Notes: generated by a model not told the origin, from the letters alone. Shown: positions 16,919 to 26,983, counted from the stretch's first letter. The stretch is DNA of 64,000 bases from Cupriavidus pauculus (GCF_008693385.1 NZ_CP044065.1:1922001-1986000); one strand, 5' to 3'. Numbers and translations: made by a program.

Positions 16919-17956
16919 CGTGTGAAACAAGACGGAAGGGCTCGATTCCCATCGGGCCATCTCCGCTGCCTGCATGATGGCCTGCAGGGCGAGTTCCATG
17001 TCCGCATCGGTGGATACCCAGGCAGGAACGCCCACGCGCATCGTCAACTGCCCTTTCCACACGATGCCATCGCACCAGCTGGCGAACTCGGTCTGAAGCG
17101 TGTCGATCACAGCGCGCGAGGTGTCGTCAGAGCCGAAGGAGACGAGGACATACTCGAGCAGCACGTCGCTCTGTATCGTGTATCCGACGCGCGAGAGACG
17201 CTCCGCAAGCATGCGAGCAAAGCGCCTCGATCGTTCAATGCGCTTCACAATGCCGTCACGCCCCGCATTGAGCAGTGCAGCCGAGACCTCGACACCGCTC
17301 GCTCGCAGCGCATGACTCGCCGGGCTGGCGGCTTCGAGATCCGATGCGCTTCGGGTCAGAACGATTGCGCTGTCGTGAGGAACGCCGAGCCACCGGTTGG
17401 CGTCCGTGGTCCAGGAGTCTGCTTCGGCAAAGCCGTGGGTCAGCGTATCGAAACCGCGATGCGATAGCGCCAACAGACCGAGCGTTCCATCCACGTGCAC
17501 CCATGCGCCTGCCATTCTTGCCAGACGGCAGATTTCGGCGGCGAAATCGAAGTCCCCGGTTTTCGGGGTGCCCGCATGCATACAAACGATCGTCAGATGA
17601 TCGAGCTGGGGAAGACATTCCGTCTTCATCCGCCCGCGATGATCGGTTGGTACAAAGACGATGCGATGACGCCCCAGGCCCAGAAGTAACAGCGCGTCAA
17701 CGATGCTGGCGCGGACGTCTTCGCTGACGACCACCGTCAGTTCGGGCGCGCCATACAGCCCACTGGCATTGACGTCCCACCCGGCCCGGCCAAGCAGGGC
17801 GTGCCTCGCCGAGGCCAGCGCGATGACGTCGGCCGCCGACACGCTGCCTGCCGAAACGCCAACGACGTCCGATGGCAGCCGCAGCAGGTTACATAGCCAT
17901 CGCAACGCGACGGTGTCTTGCAATGGGAGGTCCGCGCAGAAATTTTCCAATGCCAT
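16904..17956 (-). CDS. Shortened PLP decarboxylase-like protein lacking the cofactor lysine
   Basis: The sequence resembles group II (glutamate/aromatic amino acid decarboxylase-like) PLP enzymes: VHVDGTLG with the cofactor-contacting D156, and ADSWTTDANRW at 179-189. In active members that last stretch reads HKW, the lysine forming the Schiff base with PLP. Here it is N187-R188-W189, so the lysine is replaced by arginine. The protein is 350 residues, about 100 shorter than the family. The N-terminal region is missing, with an in-frame TAG and an AGGGA ribosome site just upstream of the ATG, and a segment after residue 205 is also missing. It is translated as far as can be seen, but is probably catalytically dead or repurposed. 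Confidence 0.7.
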   Translation of the reverse strand: MALENFCADLPLQDTVALRWLCNLLRLPSDVVGVSAGSVSAADVIALASARHALLGRAGWDVNASGLYGAPELTVVVSEDVRASIVDALLLLGLGRHRIVFVPTDHRGRMKTECLPQLDHLTIVCMHAGTPKTGDFDFAAEICRLARMAGAWVHVDGTLGLLALSHRGFDTLTHGFAEADSWTTDANRWLGVPHDSAIVLTRSASDLEAASPASHALRASGVEVSAALLNAGRDGIVKRIERSRRFARMLAERLSRVGYTIQSDVLLEYVLVSFGSDDTSRAVIDTLQTEFASWCDGIVWKGQLTMRVGVPAWVSTDADMELALQAIMQAAEMARWESSPSVLFHTLVGP

Positions 17957-18042
17957 TTCTGATTCCCTGGCGACGTGCCTCTATATTACCAACTCGAAAA
18001 CAATAAAATCGTTCATAACGGCCAATACGATTATTCAGATAC

Positions 18043-18058
18043 CATCGATCCATCGATG
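18043..18058. promoter_or_regulatory. Perfect palindrome in divergent promoter region
   Basis: CATCGAT-CC-ATCGATG, seven-base arms. A candidate operator for an unidentified regulator; no nearby regulator gene is intact, the LysR fragment at 19982 being the closest. Confidence 0.35.
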
Positions 18059-18135
18059 ACGACTATCTTCTCGTCAGCTGGGCAAAGCGTGTTTCATAAA
18101 AGAACGACGGCATAAGCATCGACCCCGCCGAACTT

Positions 18136-18153
18136 ATCGGTCAATCAACCGAT
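18136..18153. promoter_or_regulatory. Inverted repeat upstream of aldehyde dehydrogenase
   Basis: ATCGGT-CAATCA-ACCGAT, six-base arms with a six-base spacer. The size is right for a dimeric repressor or activator. It lies about 300 bases before the aldehyde dehydrogenase ATG. Confidence 0.35.
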
Positions 18154-18454
18154 GGCGCTTCGCGAATCGATACCGATCGAGGCATCGCCGGCGCGCCCTC
18201 TGTGCCTTCTTCCCGGCGCCATGAATCGCCCGCAATGGCGCGCCAGCGCGCGGTTTGCGCACGTCTTCCCGCCGCCCTCGCATGCCCTGTCATGCCGGTT
18301 TTTTCCGGCCCCGCGATGCCGCGTCCCTTGCCTTGACGGCCCCGAGGCGGCGGGCATAGTCTCCGCGCTACCGGATTTCACCGATGTTTTCGCAACGATA
18401 TTTCCGATTCAGTCCAGCAAGTCTTTATTCAGCAATGCCTGCGGAGCGCAAGCC

Positions 18455-19915
18455 ATGGAAAATAGTGTTAAAGCGATATGGGAAGGTCGAATTTATTCGA
18501 ATGGCTGGCGAGCCGGGACGGGATATGTCACCGATGTCGTCGAACCCGCGACAGGCGAGACGCTCGCCACGCTCGGGACGGGTTTCATCGAGGACATCGA
18601 CCACGCGGCGGCATCGGCCGGCGCCGCGCAGCCGGCATGGGGCGCGACGAGCTTCGACCGCCGTGCCGAGATCATCCGCGAGGCGGCGCGGCTGTTGAAA
18701 TCGCGGGCCGCCGACATCCATGCATGGAACATCCGGGAGTGTGGCTCGACGCCGGCAAAGGCGGAGTGGGAGCTTCATGCCGCGTATGAGCAGTTGCAGA
18801 TGGCGGCGGCCATGCCGATGCAGCCGGAAGGCGCACTGTATGCGTCGTCGATACCTGGCCGCCTCAATCTGAGCCGACGCGTGCCGATCGGTGTCGTCGG
18901 TGTGATCGCGCCGTGGAATTTTCCGCTCCTCCTCGCCATTCGCTCGGTCGCGCCGGCGTTGGCGATGGGCAACACGGTCATCCTGAAGCCCGATCCGATG
19001 AGCGCCGTCACGGGCGGCCTGCTTCTGCCCGAGATTTTCGAGGAGGCCGGTCTCCCGGCAGGCGTGTTCCATGTGATTCCCGGTGGCCCAGCCGCGGGCG
19101 AGGCCATGGTTCGTCATCCTGGGATCGACATGATCTCCTTTACCGGATCGACGGCCGTGGGGCGCGCCATCGGCGAAGCGTGCGGACGAACGCTCAAGAA
19201 AGTCGCGCTGGAACTCGGCGGCAACAACGCGATGATCGTACTCGACGATGCCGACCTCGATGCCGCGGCGTCCAGTGGCGCATGGGGATCGTTCCTGCAT
19301 CAGGGGCAAATCTGCATGCAGACCGGGCGTCATCTCGTGCATCGCTCGATCGCCAGCGCATATGCCGCCAAACTGGCCGAGCGCGCGCGCAACCTGAAGG
19401 TGGGCGATCCGCATCGGCAGGCGGTACATCTCGGGCCGCTGATCAGCGAACGGCAGCGCGACCGCGTCGATGACATCGTCAGACAAAGCCTCGCGTCCGG
19501 TGCCACGCTGCTGACCGGCGGCCGCTATGAGCGCCTGTTCTACGAACCGACCGTACTGACCGGCGTGACACCGCATATGCCGGCGTTCACGCAAGAAGTC
19601 TTTGGACCCGTCGCCCCCATCACCGTGTTCGACGACGAAGATGAAGCCGTCGCGCTGGCGAACGCTTCCGACTACGGGCTGGCTGCCGCCATTCACACCG
19701 GGTCGCTGGGCCGGGGCCTTGCGCTCGCTTCGCGCATCCGGGCGGGGATGGTCCACATCAACGATCAGACCGTCAACAACGAATTCCATGTGCCATTCGG
19801 CGGCATGGGGGCATCGGGCAACAGCAGCAGGTTTGGCGGACCGGCCAACTTCGACGCATTCACGCAGACGCAGTGGGTCAGCGCCCGCGACGAGCCGATC
19901 CTCTATCCGTTCTGA
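18455..19915 (+). CDS. Aldehyde dehydrogenase, benzaldehyde dehydrogenase (XylC) type
   Basis: A 486-residue NAD-dependent aldehyde dehydrogenase. The WEGRIYSNGW opening and the PWNFPLLLAIRSVAPAL stretch are those of benzaldehyde and vanillin dehydrogenases. E253 in ELGGNN and the nucleophile C287 in GQICMQTG are present, and the C-terminal VPFGGMGASGNSSRFGGPAN is characteristic of the aromatic branch. The ATG at 18455 gives the family start; the longer frame upstream is not supported. It stands alone between the PLP-like gene and a recombination scar. Oxidation of an aromatic aldehyde to the acid is likely. Confidence 0.9.
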   Translation: MENSVKAIWEGRIYSNGWRAGTGYVTDVVEPATGETLATLGTGFIEDIDHAAASAGAAQPAWGATSFDRRAEIIREAARLLKSRAADIHAWNIRECGSTPAKAEWELHAAYEQLQMAAAMPMQPEGALYASSIPGRLNLSRRVPIGVVGVIAPWNFPLLLAIRSVAPALAMGNTVILKPDPMSAVTGGLLLPEIFEEAGLPAGVFHVIPGGPAAGEAMVRHPGIDMISFTGSTAVGRAIGEACGRTLKKVALELGGNNAMIVLDDADLDAAASSGAWGSFLHQGQICMQTGRHLVHRSIASAYAAKLAERARNLKVGDPHRQAVHLGPLISERQRDRVDDIVRQSLASGATLLTGGRYERLFYEPTVLTGVTPHMPAFTQEVFGPVAPITVFDDEDEAVALANASDYGLAAAIHTGSLGRGLALASRIRAGMVHINDQTVNNEFHVPFGGMGASGNSSRFGGPANFDAFTQTQWVSARDEPILYPF

Positions 19916-19981
19916 CGGCGCGACACAGGCGAGCGATCGTGCCGAACCCGCGCGACGGGGACCCGGCAGTGCGCCCGTCTG

Positions 19982-20212
19982 TCAGCATTCGGAGCCCGCC
20001 ATCTCCGCCGCAACGGCCATCACCTGAGCGCGAAGCCACGTGATGGCCGCATCGCCCGCGGCCCGTTTACTCCACACCATATCGATACTGAACCGGTCCG
20101 GCCCGAGATCGGCGGGCAAAGGGTGCACGGTCAGGCCTTCGGTGACGGCCAGCCGAACCGCGGCGCGCCCTGCCAATGTGGCAATCAGATCCGTGCCGGC
20201 AAGGTCGGTCAG
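19982..20212 (-). pseudogene. LysR-family regulator, C-terminal fragment
   Basis: The frame encodes only the end of a LysR effector domain: TDLIATLAGRAA, then a PLPADLGPDRFSIDMVWSKR segment equivalent to the usual domain-II return strand, then the DAAITWLRAQVMAVA helix. The DNA-binding domain and about two thirds of the effector domain are absent. Homology stops near 20212, exactly where a class II aldolase fragment begins on the other strand. It is a gene remnant made by a deletion or rearrangement. Confidence 0.72.
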
Positions 20213-20485
20213 GTGCCGCTCGTCCCCTACCACCGGCCGGGGGATCCGGCCGTGGGCGAATGGGTCGCCCGGTGCATCGTCGCGCGGCGCAACGCTGGAA
20301 AGCCGATCCGCGCGGTCATGCTCGAACGGCTAGGCCCCAACGTCTGGCATGACTCGCCGGCGCAGGCCAGCGGCGTGCTCGAGGAGCTGGAGGAGACTGC
20401 ACGACTCTGGCTGATGACCCGACCCGCGCCGCTCGACGACGCCAGCCTCGAAGAACTCCGGACAACCTTCCGCGCGATCTGGTAG
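20213..20485 (+). pseudogene. Class II aldolase (OtnC-like), C-terminal fragment
   Basis: From VPLVPYHRPGDPAVGEW to the end the frame matches the C-terminal part of class II aldolase/adducin proteins of the 3-oxo-tetronate-4-phosphate decarboxylase type. It includes MLERLGPNVWHDS at the place of the usual NHGP strand and the LEELEETARLWL helix. The N-terminal zinc-binding half is missing. Upstream codons in the same frame belong to the antisense of the LysR fragment. It has no start of its own and is almost certainly inactive. Confidence 0.68.
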
Positions 20486-20648
20486 GTCGCGATCGGGCCC
20501 CACGGCTGTTCTCGCCGAACTTTAGCCCTACTGAAGTCGGGTTGAGGACGTCGCCGGCGCTGCCGTTCTGGTGGCGACAGTGCGCATCTTGCTCGCGAAC
20601 CACGCGGCAGGGGCCGACAAATATCAAACGGGAAACGGGGGAGAAGGT

Positions 20649-22235
20649 ATGGGGAAAGGTACAGGGTTCATCGGCAACATGAAAATCGGCAGGCGACTCG
20701 CGCTTGGCTTTTCATTGATTCTGGTATTTTCGATTGCGATTACCGCGATCGCCATCTGGCGACTCGAAAACGTTGCCACCGCGACGCGCGAGATGATGTC
20801 GGTGCCGCTCCTCAAGGAAAGGCTCATCGGCGACTGGTATGCGAACCTGGCATCGGGCATCCGGCGCACGAGCGCCATTGCAAAGAGCAGCGATCCCGCG
20901 TTGGGTCCCTATTTCGCCGAAGAGGCCGCGGCTTCGTCCAAGAGCTCGGGCGAACTGCAGAAGCGTGTAGAGGCCCTGCTCTCCACGGACGAAGAAAAGG
21001 CGCTATTCAGCAAGCTCGGCGAATCGCGGAAGGCTTACCTGAGCTCTCGCGACGACATCAACAAGGCCAAGGCGGCCGGTAATGTCGAGGAAGCCATGCG
21101 CCTTCTGGACAAGGTCTTCACGCCGGCGGCAAACGCCTATCAGGGCGCCATGCGCGAACTGGTCGAGATGCAGCGCCGGTCCATCGACGATACCGCCCGG
21201 AAGATCGATGGCGTTTCCGCCCAGAGCCGCACGCTGCTGCTCGTGCTCGAAGCCCTTGTGCTGGTCCTGGGCATCCTCTGCGCGTACTTCCTGACGCGCA
21301 GCATCAGCGGTCCGCTGGCGCTGGCTGTCGGCGTCTCACGTCGCGTGGCCGACGGGGACTTGTCCAGCGAGATCGTCGTGACGTCCAGCGACGAGACCGG
21401 CGAGTTGCTGCAGGCGCTGAAGGACATGAACGACAAGCTCGGCGGCACGGTCGGCAATATCCGCGCCGCCAGCGTGGCGGTCGCCAGTGCGGCCGGTCAG
21501 ATCGCCTCCGGCAATCTCGATCTGTCTTCCCGCACCGAGGAGCAGGCTGCCTCGATCGAGCAGACGGCGGCCAGCATGGTCCAGCTCACGGAAACGGTGA
21601 ATCAGAATGCCGACCATGCGCGCCAGGCAACGTCCCTCGCGGGCAATGCCAGAGAGATGACGGAGTCCGGCCGCTCCGACGTGGCCGCGATGGTGCAGAC
21701 CGTCAGCGAGGTGAGCGCCGGGTCGGCGAAGATTGCCGAGATCACCGGCATGATCGAAGGCATCGCATTCCAGACCAATATCCTCGCGCTCAATGCCGCG
21801 GTCGAAGCGGCACGTGCGGGGGAGCAAGGCCGAGGTTTCGCGGTCGTTGCCGGCGAGGTACGCTCGCTCGCGCAACGGGCATCGGGCGCGGCCAAGGAAA
21901 TCAAGGAACTGATCGAGACCTCGACCGTCAAGGTGCAGGTGGGGGCTCAGCAGGCCCAGGGGGTCAGCGCCGCGATGGAGCGGATCAGCACGGCCATTGC
22001 GCACGTCTCGGATATCATCCGCGAGATTTCCGCGGCCTCCGACGAGCAAAGCAAGAATCTCGAGCAGGTGAGCCTTGCCATTGCCCAGATCGATCAGGTG
22101 ACCCAGCAGAACGCGGCGCTGGTCGAGGAATCGTCCGCGGCCGCGCAGGCGCTGCGCGAGCAGGCAGTCGGCATGAAGGACGATGTCATGTACTTCAAGA
22201 CCGCAGGCCAGTTCGCGCTAGCGCACATCGGCTGA
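20649..22235 (+). CDS. Methyl-accepting chemotaxis protein
   Basis: A 528-residue transmembrane chemoreceptor. A first membrane helix ([20 protein letters not shown], about 16-35) is followed by a 4-helix-bundle ligand domain, a second helix (about 198-220), a HAMP domain ([20 protein letters not shown]), and a long coiled-coil signalling domain. The highly conserved tip is [20 protein letters not shown]. The ATG at 20649 follows a purine-rich GGGGGAGAAGG stretch. No C-terminal CheR-tether pentapeptide is seen. It is monocistronic; its ligand is unknown but its position among catabolic genes suggests an organic acid. Confidence 0.93.
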   Translation: MGKGTGFIGNMKIGRRLALGFSLILVFSIAITAIAIWRLENVATATREMMSVPLLKERLIGDWYANLASGIRRTSAIAKSSDPALGPYFAEEAAASSKSSGELQKRVEALLSTDEEKALFSKLGESRKAYLSSRDDINKAKAAGNVEEAMRLLDKVFTPAANAYQGAMRELVEMQRRSIDDTARKIDGVSAQSRTLLLVLEALVLVLGILCAYFLTRSISGPLALAVGVSRRVADGDLSSEIVVTSSDETGELLQALKDMNDKLGGTVGNIRAASVAVASAAGQIASGNLDLSSRTEEQAASIEQTAASMVQLTETVNQNADHARQATSLAGNAREMTESGRSDVAAMVQTVSEVSAGSAKIAEITGMIEGIAFQTNILALNAAVEAARAGEQGRGFAVVAGEVRSLAQRASGAAKEIKELIETSTVKVQVGAQQAQGVSAAMERISTAIAHVSDIIREISAASDEQSKNLEQVSLAIAQIDQVTQQNAALVEESSAAAQALREQAVGMKDDVMYFKTAGQFALAHIG

Positions 22236-23678
22236 TCGTCCCGCCCACACCAGTGGCCGGCGATCCTTCCAGGGCCGGGCGCGTTCGAGTTGCCCGGCAA
22301 GGCTGAGCAACGTGTCCTCCCGCCCGAACCCCGCTGCGAACTGCATGCCGATCGGCAGCCCGGTTGCCGGATGCGTTTCGAGCGGAACGGACGCGGCCGG
22401 GACGCCGGCGACGTTGAACGGTGGCGTGAACGGCGAATGCCGGAACACCCGCTGCGTCCAGTCGAGGCCGCTCATCGATCCGGCCCCCTCTCCATAGGCG
22501 CCGATCGCGAGTGGCATCTGCGGCAATGTGGGGGTCAGCAACACGTCGACGTCCCCAAACCACGCACCGACCGATCGCGAGACCACGTTGCGCATCGCCA
22601 GCGCCGCGGCAAACTCCGACGCCTTCTCCTCCTTGCCATAGCGGAAACAGGCCAGCGTGGCGGGCTCGAGCATGGTGTCGTCGATCGGACGGCCGGTCGC
22701 GGACGCCAGGCCCTCGATCCAGCCGACGAGCGTGGCAGTCCATATCGTTGCATTCATCCGCACGAAGGCGTCCCAGGAGAGGCCGAGCGTCGGCTGGAGC
22801 TCGATGACCGTATGGCCAAGGTCTTCAAGAAGATGCACGGTCGATAGCGTCGCGGCCGAAATCACGGGATCGGTGCGCTCGCCGTTCCACGGGTCGAGCA
22901 TCAGGCCGATGGTCAGCTTGCCGGGCTCACGGCTGACTTCGGACAGGAAGCTTCGTGCCGGCGCCGCGGTGACATAGGGATCGCCGATCGCGTGGCCATG
23001 GATGGCATCGAGTAGCGCGGCGCTGTCCCGCACGCTGCGGCTCACGCCCAGTTGCACACCGAACCCCGCGAAGACTTCATCAAGCGACGGTCCATTCGAG
23101 CTGCGGCCACGTGTCGGCTTGAGCCCGAACAGGCCGGTGGACGCGGCCGGCACGCGAATGGAACCCGCGGCATCCGTCGCATGGGCGAGCGGGACAACGC
23201 CCGCCGCGACGGCCGCGGCCGCCCCGCCGCTCGAGCCGCCAGCACTCAGCTCCGGCAGCCACGGGTTACGGGTCGCGCCTTGCAGCACGGATTCGGTAGT
23301 CGTGCTGAACGCCATCTCGGGCGTTGCCGTGCGTCCGACGGTGACGAGTCCCGCCGCGCGAAAGCGCGACATCAACCACGAATCCTCCGCGGCGACGACG
23401 CCTCTCGCCAGCCGGCTTCCCAGCTCCAGCTTCTTGCCTTGCATGCTGACCGCGAGATCCTTGATCAGGAACGGCACGCCGGCAAGCGGCCCGCCCCGCG
23501 GATTTGCGCTCCCGCTTTCGGCCGCGGGCCAGCATTCGATGACGGCGTTGAGCGCCGGGTTGACGGCCTCGTTGGCCTCGCGCGCGAGGTCGGCAAGTTC
23601 GACGGCCGTGACATCGCCGTTTGCGACCAACGCAGCCAGCCCCATCGCATCGTATGCCGTGTATTCGCTGAGCTTCAT
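22218..23678 (-). CDS. Amidase (amidase-signature family)
   Basis: A 486-residue amidase-signature enzyme. The catalytic triad is visible as K73 in FLIKDL, the cis-serine S149 in GGSSGG and the nucleophile S173 in [11 protein letters not shown], spaced as in fatty-acid amide hydrolase. It hydrolyses an amide, possibly an aryl or short acyl amide. The C-terminal part runs complete to the end (GRSADVR). It is divergently transcribed from a LysR gene, with about 140 bases between the two, so that LysR is the likely regulator. Its 3' end overlaps the chemoreceptor end by 18 bases. Confidence 0.92.
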   Translation of the reverse strand: MKLSEYTAYDAMGLAALVANGDVTAVELADLAREANEAVNPALNAVIECWPAAESGSANPRGGPLAGVPFLIKDLAVSMQGKKLELGSRLARGVVAAEDSWLMSRFRAAGLVTVGRTATPEMAFSTTTESVLQGATRNPWLPELSAGGSSGGAAAAVAAGVVPLAHATDAAGSIRVPAASTGLFGLKPTRGRSSNGPSLDEVFAGFGVQLGVSRSVRDSAALLDAIHGHAIGDPYVTAAPARSFLSEVSREPGKLTIGLMLDPWNGERTDPVISAATLSTVHLLEDLGHTVIELQPTLGLSWDAFVRMNATIWTATLVGWIEGLASATGRPIDDTMLEPATLACFRYGKEEKASEFAAALAMRNVVSRSVGAWFGDVDVLLTPTLPQMPLAIGAYGEGAGSMSGLDWTQRVFRHSPFTPPFNVAGVPAASVPLETHPATGLPIGMQFAAGFGREDTLLSLAGQLERARPWKDRRPLVWAGRSADVR

Positions 23679-23821
23679 ATTTCCTCCGTGTCATGTGAAG
23701 GAAACGATAGGGCAGATCGCTCGCGTCGATTAGTGGGCCTGCGTGGCAAGGATTGCGCCATTAATGAGACAATGCCGCGAAGCCTTGCATGCCGAATCAT
23801 CCCAGCGAGTACCACGGTCCG

Positions 23822-24730
23822 ATGATCAGAGATCTGAACGACACCCTCATCTTTGTCCGCGTCGTGCAGTCGGGTAGCTTCACCGCTGCCGCGAGCGCAC
23901 TGCAGATTCCCAAGGCGACGGTAAGCAGGCGCGTGCGGGCACTCGAGACGCATCTCGGCGCATCGCTACTGCATCGGACGACGCGCAAGCTGCGCGTGAC
24001 AGAGGCCGGCGCCGCGTATTTCGAGCGATGCAACGGCATCGCCCAACAACTTGCCGAGGCAGAGAACGCCGTCCAACGCATTCGCGGCGCGCCCGGTGGC
24101 TGGCTGCGCGTGACCCTTCCCTATTCGTTTGGCGCCACGTGGGTTGCGCCGTTGATCTCCGGCTTCTGCACGCGATACCCCGATGTACGCGTCGAGATTG
24201 TCGCGACGCATGTGCCGCTCGACTTGTTCGGCGAGAACGTGGATGTCGCGCTGCGTCTGGGTGCGCTGCCGGATTCGAGCCTGGTCGCGCAGCGACTCGG
24301 CAGTTTCCCGACGTCCCTTTACGCGAGCCCCGCATTCATCGAGGCGCATGGCGCGCTCGAGAGTCCGGACGATCTGCATCGGCTTCCCGCGCTCGCGCTG
24401 CATCAGGCGCGCACCGACAGCGGCTACGCATGGCCATTGCGCAAGGCGGGGCGCAAGCCAAAACACTTCATCGTGGATCCCGTGATCGTCGCAAGCGACC
24501 CGATACTGCTACTGGACGCCGCGCGCGCCGGTAACGGGGTGCTGCTCGCGATGGACGCCAGCATGGCGGAGGAAGTCGAAGCCGGGCGCCTGCGCAAAGT
24601 GCTGCCCGAATGGATCGGCCCCCAGCAAGATCTCAATGCGCTCTATCCACGCGAGCGCGTGTCATCGCCAAAGCTTCGCGCGTTCCTGAGCTACCTGAAG
24701 ACGCAGCTGCGTTTTACGCGTACGGCGTAA
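23822..24730 (+). CDS. LysR-family transcriptional regulator
   Basis: About 302 residues: a winged helix-turn-helix (FVRVVQSGSFTAAASAL and IPKATVSRRVRALE) followed by the two-lobed effector domain (LPYSFGATWVAPLISGF). The start at 23822 gives the usual family N-terminus; ATG 23789 in the same frame is possible. It is divergent from the amidase gene, the standard arrangement for LysR control of a neighbour. It ends 60 bases from the convergent Bug gene across a stem-loop. Confidence 0.9.
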   Translation: MIRDLNDTLIFVRVVQSGSFTAAASALQIPKATVSRRVRALETHLGASLLHRTTRKLRVTEAGAAYFERCNGIAQQLAEAENAVQRIRGAPGGWLRVTLPYSFGATWVAPLISGFCTRYPDVRVEIVATHVPLDLFGENVDVALRLGALPDSSLVAQRLGSFPTSLYASPAFIEAHGALESPDDLHRLPALALHQARTDSGYAWPLRKAGRKPKHFIVDPVIVASDPILLLDAARAGNGVLLAMDASMAEEVEAGRLRKVLPEWIGPQQDLNALYPRERVSSPKLRAFLSYLKTQLRFTRTA

Positions 24731-24758
24731 GCGCTGGCTCGAGTTCATCGGCGCCGAC

Positions 24759-24786
24759 GGATGCGTGGATCGCCCTCCACGCATCC
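24759..24786. terminator. Stem-loop between convergent genes
   Basis: Ten-base perfect arms GGATGCGTGG / CCACGCATCC with an eight-base loop lie between the ends of the LysR and Bug genes. There is no strong T-run, so it would be a weak bidirectional terminator or a transcript-end protector. Confidence 0.4.
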
Positions 24787-24790
24787 CCTC

Positions 24791-25762
24791 TCAGTCCACC
24801 GATATCTGAAGCTTTTCCACGATCGGCTTGTTGCGCTTCAATTCCTCCTTGATGAAAGGAATGATCGCGGCCTGCTCCATCGCAAGAGGCTGCACGCCCT
24901 GGCGTCGCATCGTGGCGATCATTTCCGGCTGAGCCAGTGCCTGCAAGACTTCCTTGCGCCGTGCCGCAACGTCTTCAGGCTTCAGCCCGCCAGGCCCCAT
25001 GATGGCGAGCCAGACATCCACGTTATAGCGCGGGAAGCCGCTTTCCCTGAGCGTGGGGACCTGTGGGGCCACGTCGCTGCGCACGGCGCCCGTCATCGCC
25101 AGGGCTTTCAGCTTGCCCGTCGCCACCAATGGCGCCACGGCCTGCGCCGCCACAAAGGCAATATCGATCGTGCCCCCCAGCAGGTCCGTGATGATCTGCG
25201 TCGAGCCCTTGTAAGGAATCGGACTCGTCGTGATCCCGGCTTGCTCCTTGAACACCTCGCTCGCCAGGTGATAACTGGTTCCCGCGACCACACCTTCCAC
25301 GAGCGATTGCCTCGATGACCTGGCGAGCGCCACCAGTTCCGTTGCCGAGTTTGCCGTCACGCGGTTGTTGGCAACCAACATCGACGGCACCGTGCCGATC
25401 ATGGCAATCGGCGTGAAGTCGGCAATCGGGTCATAGGGCAAATGCTTGTAGAGCCACGGATTGATCGTGTGGTTGGAGCTCATGACCCCGAGTGTCAATC
25501 CATCCTTTGCCGCGCGCGCGATCTGGCGCGTGCCGATCGTGGTCCCCGCGCCGGCATAGTTCTCCACCACGATCGGATGCCCGCTCGCGCTTCCCCACGG
25601 CGTCGCCAACGCACGCGCGAGCGCGTCGGACGCGGACCCGGGAGGCGTGGGAACGATCAGTCGAATCGGACGGCCATCCTCGGCCGCGTGCGCGCCCGCA
25701 CAGGTCAACGCAAGCGCCAGCCCCGCAAGACAAGCCCGCAATGGAAGTGAAAAGATCATCAT
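24791..25762 (-). CDS. Bug/TctC-type periplasmic solute-binding protein
   Basis: A 323-residue receptor with a clear signal peptide (ACLAGLALALTCAGAHA). The mature part has the family motifs IRLIVPTPPGSASD and VVENYAGAGTTIG. ATG at 25762 has GGAGTT in front. It lies between two LysR genes. The divergent or adjacent LysR (25910-26899, same strand, upstream) may control it. Bug receptors for orphan ligands often sit near hydrolases, here the amidase and the M81 peptidase, whose products they may help import. Confidence 0.9.
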   Translation of the reverse strand: MMIFSLPLRACLAGLALALTCAGAHAAEDGRPIRLIVPTPPGSASDALARALATPWGSASGHPIVVENYAGAGTTIGTRQIARAAKDGLTLGVMSSNHTINPWLYKHLPYDPIADFTPIAMIGTVPSMLVANNRVTANSATELVALARSSRQSLVEGVVAGTSYHLASEVFKEQAGITTSPIPYKGSTQIITDLLGGTIDIAFVAAQAVAPLVATGKLKALAMTGAVRSDVAPQVPTLRESGFPRYNVDVWLAIMGPGGLKPEDVAARRKEVLQALAQPEMIATMRRQGVQPLAMEQAAIIPFIKEELKRNKPIVEKLQISVD

Positions 25763-25909
25763 GCAACTCCTAGTGTTGTCACCCGCCGCGCGCTCCCCGG
25801 CGCACCACCATATTGCAGTGCGGCAGGGGCAGGAAACAACATCGCTGTAGTTGCAGGCACCGAAGTAAAACTTTATTCGCTCCCGCGCGGCCGGCAGCGC
25901 AGCCAACCG

Positions 25910-26899
25910 CTAGACCGTCTCCACATGCTCGCTGTCGAAGAGCGAGTCGCGCTGCGCGACAAACACATCGGCCTCGCCGCGCAGCCAGCTGCGGATCGTC
26001 GACGCCTCCGGATGCTGCGCATTGATAATCATCCGATAGCTGGCATCGAGCCGGACACGTTGCCGGAACGGCGTGACGAGCCTGCCTTGCAGGAGATATC
26101 TGAGGACCAGGGCGACCCTGCCCATGGCCACACCCTGCCCTCCAAGCGCCGCCTGCATCGCGAGCAGCGAATGATTGAACTGGGTGCCGCGGCGCAAGTT
26201 GGCCGCCGGCATGTCGTGACCGATCGCGGATAGCCATGTCGCCCACTCCTGTGCGGGCTCGGTACCCTCCGAAGGATCCGCGGCGTGCAGCAGATGCTCG
26301 CCACGGAGATCGCCGACAGATTGCACCTCCGGATGCGCCTGCATGAACGCAGGCGTGGCCACGGGCACGAGCCATTCATCGAACAGAACGTCGTCGTCGG
26401 TTGCCTGGTTGCGGGGCAGCTCGAAGCGAATGGCGGCCGCAAGACTCTCCTGAGAGATTCGCACGCCTTCCGGGTGCTGTGAGTCTCCCACGACCCGAAG
26501 CGTCAGATGGGGATATGCCCGGTAGAAGTTGTCGAGCCGTAGCGTCAGCCAGAACATCGCGAACGACGGAGAGCAACTGACGTTGACCGGCTCCCCGATG
26601 CGGGCAACATGCAATCGATGGACTGCCGACTCCAGCCCCCGGAACGATTCGCGCGTCGCCGCGAACAGCTGCTCACCCTCCCGCGTCAGCCTGAGACCTG
26701 CCTGCGTACGCAAGACCAGTGGATGCCCCAGCCGCTCTTCGAGCTTCTTCACTTGCTGGCCTACGGCACTTTGCGAGATGTGAAGCTCGCTGGCTGCCTT
26801 GGTGAAACTCGCGCACCGGGCCGCGGCGTCGAAGCAGCGCAACCAGGCAAGTTCGGAGGCAGACAACGCGGGCGGATCACCGGGGGACAATAGTTTCAT
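25910..26899 (-). CDS. LysR-family transcriptional regulator (GcvA-like)
   Basis: A 329-residue LysR. The N-terminal stretch has LAWLRCFDAAARCASFTKAA, then LHISQSAVGQQVKKLE, characteristic of the GcvA-like group. The effector domain includes PSFAMFWLTLRL and the late GQGVAMGRVALV strand. ATG 26899 was chosen as the start of the domain; the much longer frame upstream is antisense to the M81 peptidase gene. It is divergent from that peptidase with 84 bases between start codons, so it probably regulates it. Confidence 0.9.
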   Translation of the reverse strand: MKLLSPGDPPALSASELAWLRCFDAAARCASFTKAASELHISQSAVGQQVKKLEERLGHPLVLRTQAGLRLTREGEQLFAATRESFRGLESAVHRLHVARIGEPVNVSCSPSFAMFWLTLRLDNFYRAYPHLTLRVVGDSQHPEGVRISQESLAAAIRFELPRNQATDDDVLFDEWLVPVATPAFMQAHPEVQSVGDLRGEHLLHAADPSEGTEPAQEWATWLSAIGHDMPAANLRRGTQFNHSLLAMQAALGGQGVAMGRVALVLRYLLQGRLVTPFRQRVRLDASYRMIINAQHPEASTIRSWLRGEADVFVAQRDSLFDSEHVETV

Positions 26900-26983
26900 T
26901 ACGGGCCACCGTACTAAGAAGCGATTGTGCATCAGTGTATTCACGACAAGAATCCTGTCAACGAAACCCTTATCGAGCTCAAC

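Larger units (their letters stand above)
17957..18454. other. Intergenic region between decarboxylase-like and aldehyde dehydrogenase genes
   Basis: No convincing gene. The left part is notably AT-rich for this genome and holds two palindromes (18043-18058 and 18136-18153). It probably contains divergent promoters. The GC-rich right part (18160-18400) has open frames on both strands but no family resemblance. Confidence 0.5.

Noticed and set aside
24759..24786. Strong intrinsic terminator
   Set aside because: Stem is good but there is no T-run on either side; recorded only as a weak terminator.
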